The position numbers and the translations under genes were made by a program. Positions 23,495-34,249 of a stretch of DNA of 64,000 nucleotides are shown in pieces; position 1 is the stretch's first letter, and every line of letters starts with the position of its first letter. Under the pieces are notes generated by a model, which worked only from the letters and a program-made list of their open reading frames with translations, did not search any database and was not told where the DNA came from. Where the stretch lies: contig OZ038379.1 in assembly GCA_964036045.1 (NCBI GenBank), positions 119,661,206 to 119,725,205 of the forward strand, read 5' to 3'. Source of the DNA: Eutreptiella sp. 'Long Island Sound 2002' (lineage: Eukaryota > Euglenozoa > Euglenophyceae > Eutreptiales > Eutreptiaceae).

Positions 23495-26400
23495 GAACCT
23501 ACCCCGTGACATACAAACACCGAACCCCCACCACGTCTACACACCGTCTACCGAGCACAGCACTGGCACAGCACACACGGGCGCCACAGGCACCGCACAC
23601 GCTCCCACCAGCATGCGCGTGCCACCAGCCCCCATCCCCCCACGCCGCCGTCCGTCCACAGGTACCACCAACCACCAGCCACCGCATGTCCCCTCTGCGT
23701 TCGCCAGCGGCTACCACAGACAGCCCTGCCCTGCAACCCAGACCACTGGGTCTGCCTGAGAACCGCGCACCGCCTCACCCACTGCCCCCACTGCGGGGAC
23801 CTCAACCCCCGCCACCGCGAACGGCCCGCGGCCCCAGCCGCACCCCCCCCCGCCAGCCACCCCAGCTTCTTCGGGTACCTCACCGACACTCTCCGGGACC
23901 AACTGGGAGGGTACTACGTGGCGGACGCGGCGGACCACGCATGGGCCATAGCCGTGGCCGCGGGCAACACACCCCTGCCCCCCCACAGCCCACCCCTACA
24001 CAACAGCGGAGGCGGCTTGAACGTGGCAGCCCGCCACATCCTCCTCGCCCTATACCTCCACCACCGAGACCTACACCTCCCGGACCCACAACTCCCGGCC
24101 CCCCAAGCAGCAGCCCTGACGCCGGAAGCGTGGGCCGACACGGCACCAGAGGAGATAGCAGCCTACCTCCGAACCACGTGCCGCCGGTTCACAAACGCCC
24201 TCGGCCGACGGAAGGGAACACCTTACCCCCTCAGCGCACTCCTCTACCCAGCACACCACCCCCACCCCGCACAACAGACGCCCCCGGAGGGCTGGGCGTC
24301 TTTTCGGGACGCCCACCTGGCCGCCCCCGACGAGGCCACCGCCACGCGGATGGGCCTCACGGACCAGGAGGCCTACGTCAGAGGCCTCAAGACGAGCCTC
24401 CAAGAGGCACACCGCTGGCACGCCCGCTCCCCGTCGCCCCCACGGGGACAGGGGGGTTCACCCGCCCCCGACACCCACCAGGCCAAGAAGACCAAGACAG
24501 GTCAGGGGGCCCGCCAACGCGCCAGCCAGCAGGGCGCGACGCCCCGACCAAGGCCCGGGTCCAGCCACACCGCACCGCCCCACGCCAAGACTCCCGGGGC
24601 GCACCAACAACACCACCACCACCAACGCCCACCACCACCACCATACCGCAGCACCCAAACCCTGCAGCCCAGTCAGCCACCACCGCCCACACACGTCCAC
24701 ACCATGCCAGGACCACCGTACGCGCAGAGCCAGAGGACATGGCACCACCAACACCACCACCGCGCTTCCGTCCCTCCCAACCCCTACCCCCTAATGCCCC
24801 CAAGCTACAGCGACCCCCACCAGCTACACCCCCACCACGCCCCAGCACAACCAGGCCCCGCGAACCACCCACCCCACATAGCGCACATCACGGCACCACA
24901 CCATCACGTGTTCCACCAACACCAGCCCCTGCCACCACACCCACCAACGCCGGGGTACCACACAAAACCGGCACACCCTCCACACCACCACCACGCGGTC
25001 CAGCACCACCCGCCGCCCCCGCTACACAAGCCCGCGACATACGAGCCACGGTACACCCCCATGGACCCGCGAGGAGCCGCGCACGCACACCAGCAACACC
25101 AGGGCCTAGTAGGAGCGCCCCACCACCACCAACAGCCCCCCCACCCACACCCCATACCAGCGAGCACCATCCACCAGCAGCCACCCATCATATACGGACC
25201 ACAGCCCCACCCGGGGGCTCATGCGGTCGCCTCCCACCCGCACCCCGGCACCGCAACCAGTCAAGAACCGCAAGGGCCACACGGCGCACACACGCAACAC
25301 CCACACGACCCACAGGGACGCCCGGACCCCCAGCCGGCACAACACCCACCCCCGCCCCCCCCACCCCACCACCACCAGCAGCCCCCCCACCCACACCCCA
25401 TACCAGCGAGCACCATCCACCAGCAGCCACCCATTACATACGGACCACAGCCCCACCCGGACGCTCATGCGGCCGCCTCCCACCCACACCCCGGCACCAC
25501 AACCAGTCAAGAACCGCAAGGGCCACACGGCGCACAGACGCAACACCCACACGACCCACAGGGACGCCCAGACCCCCAGCCAGCACAACACCCACCCCCG
25601 CCCCCCCTACCACCAACAGCGCCACCCCCGCACCACCCCCCCCCGCCCCCCCCCCGAGACCAGGCCACGGACACAACACGCGGCAGCCAGCACCAGCCAA
25701 TTGACGTCGATACCCCCGCCGACACACGCCACCGCGAATCCCCCCTCCCGCGACCGCCACAAGAGACCCCATCACCGGACCCCACGCGCGACAACGACGA
25801 CCACCCCCCCCAACCCACACCACCCCCCCCATCACACCCCGCACCACCAGACGCCGCACCGGCCAAACCCTACGCCCTACACAACCCCGCAGCGGTACGG
25901 CAGCACCTCCGGGGACTCGGGGAACAGGACGTCGTCCTGTACCTCCGCACCTCCGGCACCAGCACCCCCATCCGGGCGGCCACCCTGGTCCAGGCGGCCA
26001 CCCTGGGGGAAGGCGTCAGAGACTTCCTCTTCGACGCCTTCCTCCACGTCGCCCGACACGAGCGCCCCCCACGCGCCACCCCAGACGGCGAGAGCCCGCC
26101 CCCCACGGGGAGCCGGATCTGGGTGCCCCCCATCGACTGGGGGCGACACCTGGTCGGACACCCCGTGCCGGAGCGGGACAGCACCCAGGGCCGCACCCGC
26201 TACCGCGAGCCCAACATGGCCCACCCCCCACCCGACGCCACCCCCGACAGCACCAAAGAGTGGGAGCGGGAAACATGGGTAGCCCGGATGGCCTCCCTAA
26301 GCAACTTCCGGCACCACGTCCCGGGGGACATCCCCACCCCCGACGAGCAGCAGCCAGCCCCCTCCACGTACATGACCCTCATGTACAATCTGCACTACAC

Positions 26401-28384
26401 CCTCTCCACCACCACCTACAACGCACCCACAGACCACTGGGTGGTACACGGCACCGACTCCCTCCTCCCCGCCGACTACACCCCCCCCACACACAACCCA
26501 GGCCCCGACACGTACGCCAGGGGGGACGACCCGGACGACCCCCACATCTGGGGCACGTGGGAACCCGAATCCCTGGACACGCTGCTCTCCATCCGCAGCG
26601 GCTGCCAGGGCCTTGGTAGGGCAATGTATTGCCTCGCCAAGTGGACCCAACGGACCTGGGGGATCCCCACGGACCGATGGGTGTGGGTGGTCACGCTGCG
26701 CCCCCAGCAGAGGGAAGCCCCCCGAAACCGCGAGGGACCCACCCCCCCACGCCCCACCACCCCACAACTATGCCCGTACATGGTGGCAGCCCGCCTCATG
26801 GCGCTGCTATGGCCGGCCCCCCCCACACCCCAACCCAAAACTACCCCCACCTCACAGAGGAGGACATGCCCGGCATCCAGCGATGCTTCTTCCGGACCCT
26901 CGACTACCTCCAGCAAACACACCCCCACGTCCTGGAGCAGAGATGGCCACCCCCCGGGTAACCCACGTGCCCGCGCAGCCGGGACAACGCCGCCACGCCA
27001 GCACCAGCACGCACGGATCACCACGGAAAAAGCGCGCACACGCCCGATGCCCGAACCTGCATCCGTTCTCGCTACTTACAGGACCCAGCATCATACGCCC
27101 GCCCCCGAGGCCCGGGACCCTCCGCCGTCTCCCGCGGCCCTCTCCTCCGCCTGCGACTCCACAACCTCCACCACCACGACAGCCTCATCCACCACCACCA
27201 CCACGTCCTCGTCCGGCACTCCACCCCCCAGGCCGCGGGGGACACCTCCCAAACGGTCCTCCAAACCCGCCCCCACCGCGAGCAGCCCTGCCGCCGCCAA
27301 AGCCAACGCCCCGGCGAAGCCCACGCCCACGACCCAGCCGAAGCCCAAGACCGCCGCCAAACGGCGACCCGCAGCAAAGCCCAAACCCAAGCCCAAACCC
27401 GGCGCCACGACGGCAGCGCGAGCCCGGCCCCCCGAGGATGTCCTCTACGACATCCGGCCCCAGCCGTCCCAGGCCCGAAGGCAGCAGCGCTCAGCGCGGC
27501 GCCCCCCCACCGTCACCGACGCCACCGCCACCACCTTCATGGCGCAGCGCGCCGCGGCCGAAGCGCAACGCGCCTCGTCCTACCACCTCCCAAAGCCCGC
27601 ACCCCAGGCCCACGGACCGCCGCCGACCAAGCCGGAACAACGCCAGGGTCCACCAGAAGCGCCCCCGCCCCCCTACCGGCCCCCGATGACAGCCCACATG
27701 CAACGCATGCCCCACTACCGCCGCCGCCGCGAATCCCCGCCCAACCCCGAGGCGGAGACCGTACGCGCCCACCCGCGGGTCCACATCCGCGTGCACCCCC
27801 ACTCCCCACGCACCCCCACGGAACAGGACTACGAGGAATCCCCCAGGCCCGCCACCGCCGCCGGTCCCCACGACCCCGTCACACCCACCCACGCCCACTC
27901 CTCCGCCCAGGACCGCAGGCCCGCCCAGGAACAGTGGTGGCAGCGCTGGACCCACACGCAGCTCTGGGAGCTGCGGAAGTGGGCCCGGGGAGAGCCCTCC
28001 CTCGAGGGCCTGGTCCATCGGTCCCGCAAGGGGTCGGCCGAGAACTGCCGCCTCCGGCCGGCGGGGGGGTGGATGCCGCAGGCCGCATGTAAAGCCATGC
28101 TGGCCGATGCGCTCCACCCCCTGGGAGTCCACCCCCGCAACCTCCCCGCGCCCCAGGACCACCCGTACGTCCTCAGGCGCCTGCGGGAGACCCTCCAGGA
28201 AGCGCGGCGAGACGGCATCCGCCTGTGGGACATCACCCAAAGCCCAGCCCCGCACGCACACACCCCCTCACCACCCCACAAGCGTCGGCGCACCGACACC
28301 GGCAACACCCACAGCACCCCAGGAGCCCTGCGCGCCACACAACACGACGCGCCAGACCCCCCGGCCAGCGGCGCCGCCATCTAA
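23491..28384 (+). pseudogene. Element A ORF3: RING-like finger, His/Pro repeats, unknown globular domains
   Basis: A third long coding region follows RT/RNase H, which LINE elements rarely have. The supported frame is open from about 23,510 to TAA 28,382-28,384 but lacks an early ATG. An ATG at 23,491 overlaps the ORF2 TGA (ATGA) in a different frame, so a frameshift near 23,640 is likely. At 23,687-23,795 the frame reads CPLC, then 11 residues, CNPDHWVC, then THCPHC: C-x2-C, C-x3-H-x2-C and C-x2-C, a RING- or B-box-like zinc site. A globular part follows (to about 24,250), then His/Pro/Gln-rich sequence with an 82-residue tandem duplication, and another globular part (25,870-26,800, with GSRIWVPPIDWG and HIWGTWEPESL). 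After Lys/Ala/Pro-rich linkers comes a Trp-rich end (QWWQRWTHTQLWELRKW). Compensating frame changes near 26,810 and 26,960-27,040 suggest decay. Function unknown. Confidence 0.55.
25122..25610 (+). repeat. 246-bp tandem duplication inside ORF3
   Basis: Two copies of a 246-bp segment lie head to tail (GCCCCCCCACCCACACCCCA starts at 25,135 and again at 25,381). Each encodes 82 residues rich in His, Pro and Gln, containing PIPASTIHQQPPI. The length is a multiple of three, so the frame is kept; the copies differ at only a few positions and look recent. Confidence 0.9.
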
Positions 28385-29185
28385 CCCCGTTACCCAGCAC
28401 ACCACCACCACGGGGCGCCACGCCAGGCCCCGCCCAGAAGTCACCAAACGAACCGGACGCCGAAGGAAGCCAACGCACACGACAACGAGCACCACTACGC
28501 CCAAAGGCGCCAAACCCGGACCCGATACTGTAGGCTCCTCTCCACCCTCAGCACGACGCACACGTCACTGACGTCACTCCTCCGCCGTGCCCCCTCCCAC
28601 GCCACCGCCCCGCCCCCCCCCCCCCTCCCGCCACACGTCCCCACGCCGCCCAGCACCCGGCCCCACACACTGCGCCACAGCATCGCCTTAGTCCGGCTCC
28701 TCCACCATCGCGCCACTTGGCACCTCACAGTAGACCGCCGTCCTGTGGTCCCGCTCCCCCCAACACCGCTCCCGGGGCCGCACCCGGCCCACGTCGTGTT
28801 CGCCCCCACGTCGCGGGCCGCGGACATCCTCCCGCTCCTCACCGCCACCCCTCCCGGGCATCGCATACTGCTTGCCGCCAACCCCTCGGTCCTCAGTGAG
28901 GTCCCCATCGAGCACGCCGACGCCCTGCACGTGCGCCTGCTGCTGCCCAACCTGCACGCTGCGTACGCCCCCGGCACGCCCGTCGACCCCTCCGTGTGGG
29001 ACTCCCAGGAAGGCCACCGGCCAACGGCCGGCCCGCACGCACCACCCCGCACTCGCCTCGGGCACACGACCCCGTGGACGCCGCTACCCACACGCCCGGC
29101 CCCGCGCAACCGCCTAATCGAGCCAGAACTCAAGCACAAATCAAACCCGAGCCACACCCCGAAACCGCTAACCCTTGACTCCTAA
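28385..29185 (+). CDS. In-frame coding extension after ORF3
   Basis: The ORF3 frame stays open for 266 codons beyond its TAA, ending at 29,183-29,185. Much of it reads like real protein: RYCRLLSTLSTTH near 28,525, RHSIALVRLLHHRATWHLTV near 28,670-28,730, then HVVFAPTSRAADILPLL and HRILLAANPSVLSEVPIEHA to about 28,960. The first possible start in this stretch is GTG at 28,745, too late to include the upstream conserved-looking part. The TAA may be a mutation in one longer ORF3, or this may be a fourth ORF. No known domain; not detected in element B. Confidence 0.4.
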   Translation, partial: PRYPAHHHHGAPRQAPPRSHQTNRTPKEANAHDNEHHYAQRRQTRTRYCRLLSTLSTTHTSLTSLLRRAPSHATAPPPPPLPPHVPTPPSTRPHTLRHSIALVRLLHHRATWHLTVDRRPVVPLPPTPLPGPHPAHVVFAPTSRAADILPLLTATPPGHRILLAANPSVLSEVPIEHADALHVRLLLPNLHAAYAPGTPVDPSVWDSQEGHRPTAGPHAPPRTRLGHTTPWTPLPTRPAPRNRLIEPELKHKSNPSHTPKPLTLDS

Positions 29186-29488
29186 CCAAACCCGCCGAGG
29201 GAACAACGTAACCACAGCCCACACCCACAGCCCACACAGCCGCCTAACCAGCCAGCACCAGAAGCAAAGAGACACCTCACCAAACCCACCCTGACGCAAG
29301 CCTAACCGAGCCGAAGCCCCAACACAAATCAAACCCGAGCCACATCCCGAAACCGTAAACCCTTGACTCCAAACCAGGCCCGCTGAGGGAAATACGTAGA
29401 CACAGCCCACAGCCACAGCCCACACAGCCGCCTAACCAGCCAGCACCAGAAGCAAAGAGACACCTAACCAAACCCACCCTGACCCATA
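29113..29488 (+). repeat. 188-bp direct repeat in the 3' region of element A
   Basis: Two tandem copies of about 188 bp (ACAAATCAAACCCGAGCCAC begins at 29,136 and 29,324) contain CAAACCCG, AACCCTTGACTC and CCAGCACCAGAAGCAAAGAG. They lie just after the last open frame and probably form the element's 3' untranslated region. Confidence 0.9.
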
Positions 29489-29760
29489 CCCGTGTACATC
29501 AGGACACGCGAGCCGCACCCCTGGGGCGCGACCGCCGCCACAGCACCGACGACACACGCCAGAGGACACAACGCTATAGCACCGCCGCACCAGCTGCCCA
29601 TGCCTGTGCCGGCAGTGTACGCGCGCCCCTGCTTTCCTCTTTTTCGTTTCTTCTTTTTCTTTTTTCCTAAAAAAAAAAAAAAAACAGAAAAAAAAACAAG
29701 TAAAAAAAAAATAACGAAAATTAGGGGGGGAAGAAGAGGGACACAACCACCCATGGCACA
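29489..29760. other. 3' flank with pyrimidine tract and A tracts
   Basis: No gene is seen. At about 29,638-29,712 a T/C-rich tract is followed by runs of A (one of 16-17, others of 8-10) broken by C, G and T. This may be the polyadenylated end of element A or a related insertion, but no target-site duplication could be matched to it. Confidence 0.5.
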
Positions 29761-29774
29761 CGCGCACCGCACAC

Positions 29775-29958
29775 AGCACGCACACCGGTGAACAGGAGCC
29801 CAGTGGCCCAGGACACCGCACATGCAACACAACACACCGAGCGAGCACACCGGTGAACAGGAGCGAGCTGGCCCAGGACACCGCAGACAGACCACAGCAA
29901 ACCGCGCGGGCAGACTGGTGAACAGGAGCCCAACAGCCCAGGACACTGCACACACGTA
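29775..29958. repeat. Three diverged units of the 65-bp satellite
   Basis: Three head-to-tail copies of the unit found at 6.7-10.5 kb (CACCGGTGAACAGGAGC, then GGCCCAGGACACCGCA) occur here in the same orientation, but are more diverged. They bracket element A together with the main array. Confidence 0.9.
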
Positions 29959-30687
29959 GGGCGGCCGAGGGACAGGAAAGAACCAATACCCCATGGGTCG
30001 GACGCACTGGGGCAACCCAGCCGACCCACCGGGCCAGTGGCGGGAGCGGTACTCCAAGGCCACTGGTCCGAGCCCGGCCAGGCTGCATCGGGGACCATGG
30101 CAAACGTCACCCGGAGCCATGGAAGCAACCGGTGACAGGCGAGCCGGTACACAGTCCAGGAGGGGGTCACCTGCCAAGCAGAGTGGCCCCGCAACTCAAG
30201 CCACAAGGCTGAGGCGGTCGTACCGTAGACAAGCGGGAGCAATACCCCTTGTGGTGAGAGATACTCCACACGGCTGGGCAGCCCCCAAGAGCTGCCGCCC
30301 AAAGGAGGGGGCATGTGGCCCTACCCATGGACACATGTGGGGACACCCTCCCACCTGGGACACATGGACCGGGTGGCCGCGACAATGCCTTCCCAAGCAC
30401 ATGCGGGAGCGGCTCAAGAGGCACCTGACATAGGGCAGTGGGAGGGACAGGACGTCCCCTTGGTAAGACCTTCTTCCTGCAATGTCAAAGGAGGCATCTC
30501 GAGCTCCCGAAGATACCTACCTACCTTGCAGGGCACCCCACAGGCGCGCTCGCACGCGCGGGCCACGTCCCTTTGGTCGGGAGCGACGCTGCTGCTGGAG
30601 CTGGCCTGGTCGGCTGGCATCCTCCCGCGGTGGGCCGGCTCCACGTTGCTGCTGGGGCCTGAGGTAACCCTGTGGCGTCGAAACGCT
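29959..30687 (+). other. Unassigned region with a 146-codon open frame
   Basis: An ATG at 29,993 opens a 146-residue frame ending at 30,433, starting MGRTHWGNPADPPGQW. It has no recognisable motif, no paralogue in the window and no sign of selection that I can judge, so it may be chance. The rest of the stretch shows no repeat or coding signal; it ends exactly where the direct repeat R begins. Confidence 0.25.
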
Positions 30688-33600
30688 TTTGACGCGTTCC
30701 CGTGGGGGGCCTGGCCACGGGACGCTGCGGTGGACACGCACAAGCAAGCAGGCAGGCAAAGCACTGCGCTCACAGGGGCATCATCACGCTCCTGTCATGT
30801 GACAAAGCGTTTCAGGATCCTTGCCACTCTGAAACAAAGGAACAAAAGTATGTACAGCAACACATCAGGATATGTACACATGGGGTTAAGACTGGACTGA
30901 GCTAAGGGCATCACAGGACAAGAGACACTCAATCCCAACTCATATCCCAATCCCAAGTCCGACCCTCTCAGGGGCTGGCAGGGGCCGGGGCTCAAACACA
31001 ACCCATGCCCTGCTCAGTCCGGACCCTGAAACCCTGCCAATAGGGGAGGGTGTCCCGCCCAGCCACAGGCGAGTTCTTGGGAACCATAGCGCTCCAAGGC
31101 CAACCGATAATGGCTCCCTATGCTCCACTGACGGCAGGTCCGAACTCCCTTCTGAGCCACAGATAAGGCCCCGCCATTATCCCCTAGGAGTTGGTAGCTG
31201 AAAATGGGCTGTTTCAGCCCAAACTGATATTAGCTCCAAAAACTCCAAAAATGACCCCTCGTCCGGACCCGCCAGAGGTAGGGACGAGGCAACTGACCCC
31301 ATGCCCTCAAGTACGAACATTTTGGAGCCCTCACCCAACCTGGTTCCCTCTGACGTCCCGGCGTCAGGGCACCACGGGTTCAGCAGGTGGGGTCATGATG
31401 CCAAAATGACAAAAATTGACGTCATTCCCACGCGTGGCTCGCCCGGCCAGGGCAAGGCCAATGACTCAAAGGATAGGAGGCAGGACCTAGGACATTTATC
31501 TGAGTGCACAACTTGAATTTTGGCTCGGGCTCCTTGTGGGCATAGTGATATGGGGCCGCCAATTGACCACACGGGGGGGGGTGAAATTGGGGTCCCAAAA
31601 GGGGGTCATTTTGGCTGCTCAAAATGAGCCAAAATTCGGGGTGCCCCCAATAGTGTATCTCCACGCCGGCTTGGAGATCAGATTCGCCATTCCATACGCG
31701 ATCCACCCGGAGTCAAACAGAGACTACCATGCCCTTGGCTTCCAAAGATCTCCATACCACTCAGCGTGGTGACACTCCAAATTGGGTCCACAATTGCCAA
31801 AATGGCAAAAATCCTCCACACTCACTTCGGGCTAGCACCTTGACGAAGGTTGCTCCGCTTTGCCCACGTGGTGTGCGAACCATGATGACCAATATCCATA
31901 ACACCAATGTCATATATGGTCCATTCGTCCATGCGTCCGGCGTGCACGAAGGGGCTGAACATGGTGCACGGCGAGCAGAAAATGTGGTAAATTGCTCAAA
32001 ATGGCCGAAAATGCGGACAGTCATGGGTGGGGCAAATGAGGCACATGCCCGACTTGGACCGGAGTGTGCCATAGGATTGGTATCAAGTCATATACGTCCA
32101 ACATATCTTTTGGGCTTCGCCCAAACCCCTCCGGTTTTGGGAATGGCAGGGTCGCCAAGTGAGCCCATGATTTGGGATCGTCCCAAATTGCCAACATGGC
32201 GGCCACGGTATGCCATGCCCAAGGGGAGTTGTTCGCTGGGTCCAAGATATGTTGGGCACCGAAGTGTGTACCCTCACAACATACTTGGGTCATGATGTCA
32301 ATTGAGCGCAACGTTGAGATACACGGTCGCCACTTGACATCATGACGGGCAAAGAACAGCAAAATAGGTGAAAAAACACGCAAAAGTGCCCTGAAAACTG
32401 CACAAATATATTATAATATCTTCGGCTTGCATTGAGTAGTCGACCAATCCTTCTAAACACAATGACTCCACACCAATGACCTTCGATTCCACATATGTGC
32501 TCCACTTGGGGCGCTTTGGAAGGCCGCGCGCGCTGCCTCCCAAGTGGGCACATGCAAACATGGAATATTGCAAAAAACACACCTTGCTCGCAACGCATCG
32601 CTTCGGGAGCGCTCCACAAGCGTCCCTTCACGAAGGTTAGGCTTGCGAGTGTTGGTTTGGAGTACAATGAAGGGCTTCGTGCGATATGGGGTCCATTGGC
32701 GGGTTAGTCTTGGAATGGTGCACCCGCCAAATGGGCACGTGAGAGGACACCAAATATGGCATACAACCCTACCCTCGCCTTCTACACCCCACCTAGTGGC
32801 CTAGAATCAAAGTGTGCCTATATTCTAGAGTAACCTTGGTCCCTTAACACGCATGTAAGTGCTTTGGTCGAAAATCGACCTCCTTTCGGAAAGCTGAATT
32901 TCAGCATGCACGCAAAATATATTGCCAATATATATATGGAGATCATATATGTACTATCTGGGGAAGACAAGTGATATGCCCCGGATGTAGAGGCAAGCAA
33001 AGAGGGAGAAAACGCCAACTCAACATACTTCTACACGTACTTGGACGCCAAGTACGTGAGATTGCCCATTTCTTGGAAAACACTCAAAATAAATAACCCT
33101 CGGGCCTATGGAGTTGGGATTCCTTGGCCTCATCCTATCACTATGGGGGGCAAAACCTCATACACAGTACCTATGAGGCACGTTAATTCGTCCTTGGGCG
33201 CTTGAACGCTCGTGACCCTTGTTATTTCACTTGGGGGTTCAAAGCGCCTTCGGCCGCCCAGATTTTCTGAGAAAAATCTGGGACGCGATGCGTTTTTTCA
33301 AGGAAAAAATTGCGGATCACTCGAAGAGTTTTTCAGTCTTAAGTTCCAAAAAGATCGTTTTACAGAATCATCTAATGCAGTGCACGGAACGGGCGACGTC
33401 AGGCGGCGATTTCACGACAATTAGAAATCGCGGTAGTAATCGGGTATTCCACCGATTTCTAACCGCAAATCGACCAAGACAGTAAAATTATGGTAATTCC
33501 ACATCGACTTAATGGTTAGAAATTGGATTCCAGATTTCGCGGGTTAGGGAACAGGGATATCCCGCTGACAGCCGGTGTCAACGGCTTCGGCACTGGTGTG

Positions 33601-33690
33601 ACGGCTCACAGGCCTCCGGGCCATGGGCCATAACGGGTGTGACGGCTCACAGGCCTCCGGGCCATGGGCCATAGGTCCTGGGTACCGCTT
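30688..33690. repeat. Direct repeat R, left copy (about 3.0 kb)
   Basis: From TGACGCGTTCCCGTGGGG at 30,688 to about 32,741 this matches 60,138-62,180 closely in the same orientation. The middle then diverges, and both copies share CTGGGTACCGCTTCAC near the end (33,678 here, 63,071 there). No convincing ORF is present. Short perfect hairpins are kept in both copies: TGGGCTGTTTCAGCCCA, TTTGGGCTTCGCCCAAA, and CCACTTGGG (32,502) pairing with CCCAAGTGG (32,539). An AT-rich ATATTATAATATC follows a CAAAAGTGCC stretch near 32,405. In the diverged part are CCCAGATTTT/AAAATCTGGG (33,257-33,282) and TTAGAAATCG/CGATTTCTAA (33,421-33,462). The identity of R is unknown. Confidence 0.8.
33595..33676. repeat. 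41-bp tandem duplication
   Basis: GGTGTGACGGCTCACAGGCC followed by TCCGGGCCATGGGCCATA occurs twice, starting at 33,595 and 33,636. It lies at the junction of repeat R and the 3' end of element B. Confidence 0.9.
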
Positions 33691-33751
33691 CACTGGGGCT
33701 CGTCGTAGGCATGTGGTCCCTCGACGTGTGACGTTGATGTCGGTGTTGGTG

Positions 33752-34249
33752 TCAGGGCCTGGCCCCACTCGATGGGGGGATCCAGATGTGCTGGCCTTGG
33801 GCGTGTTGACGGGCTCGCCAGAGTACGAGGTCTACAGTGGCCTTGTGGCGGCCGTTGCCTGGGGTGGCTAGGTCCTGGAGGTCTTTGACGGTGAGCTTGG
33901 TCCAGCTCTCTTGTAGGCGGTACCAGCCCAGGGGAGTGTACAGGGCCCTGCCTTGGAGGGATTCTCGGAGGAGGTCGGGGTCACCGATGGTCATCGACGT
34001 GAGGGGGGGGTGCTCTGGGTCCGGGCGTGCTTGGCGGGTTGGGCTGCCGGGGTTCTGCGCGTCCACGTCGATGTATGGGTGGCCCTGGGCGGGCTTGGCT
34101 GGGTGGGTGAGAGGTGGGGTCTGGGGTGCCGTGGGTGCTTGTGGCGGGGGGCTCTTGTGGTGCAGCCTGCGGGCCTTCTGGGGTGCTCTGGTGGTGTCTT
34201 GGAGGCCTGCGGACGGAGAAGGGTGTGTGTGTGTTGGGCGCGGAGTAGG
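33752..34249 (-). pseudogene. Element B short downstream ORF (ORF3 remnant?)
   Basis: After the ORF2 TAA, a frame with ATG near 33,979 encodes LLRESLQGRALYTPLGWYRL, KLTVKDLQDLATPGNG and then QHIWIPPSSGARP, ending at 33,752. The last part resembles GSRIWVPPIDWG in element A ORF3, so this may be a truncated or shorter ORF3. The TVKDLQDL stretch faintly recalls a SAP-type helix pair, a weak impression only. No RING-like finger is visible in the available sequence. Confidence 0.35.

Larger units (their letters stand above)
10560..29640 (+). mobile_element. Giant APE-type non-LTR retrotransposon, family A
   Basis: One strand carries, in order, a repeat-rich 5' region, ORF1, ORF2 with AP-endonuclease, reverse transcriptase, RNase H and a C-terminal zinc motif, then a third long ORF and a 3' region with a 188-bp direct repeat and A-rich tracts. 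The whole is about 19 kb, far larger than usual LINE elements of 4-8 kb. Satellite units of the same 65-bp family lie on both sides, so it may have inserted into that satellite. Boundaries are estimates because no target-site duplication was found. Frameshifts near 14,490, 18,040 and 20,757 and a TAG at 21,791 indicate an inactive copy. Confidence 0.75.
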
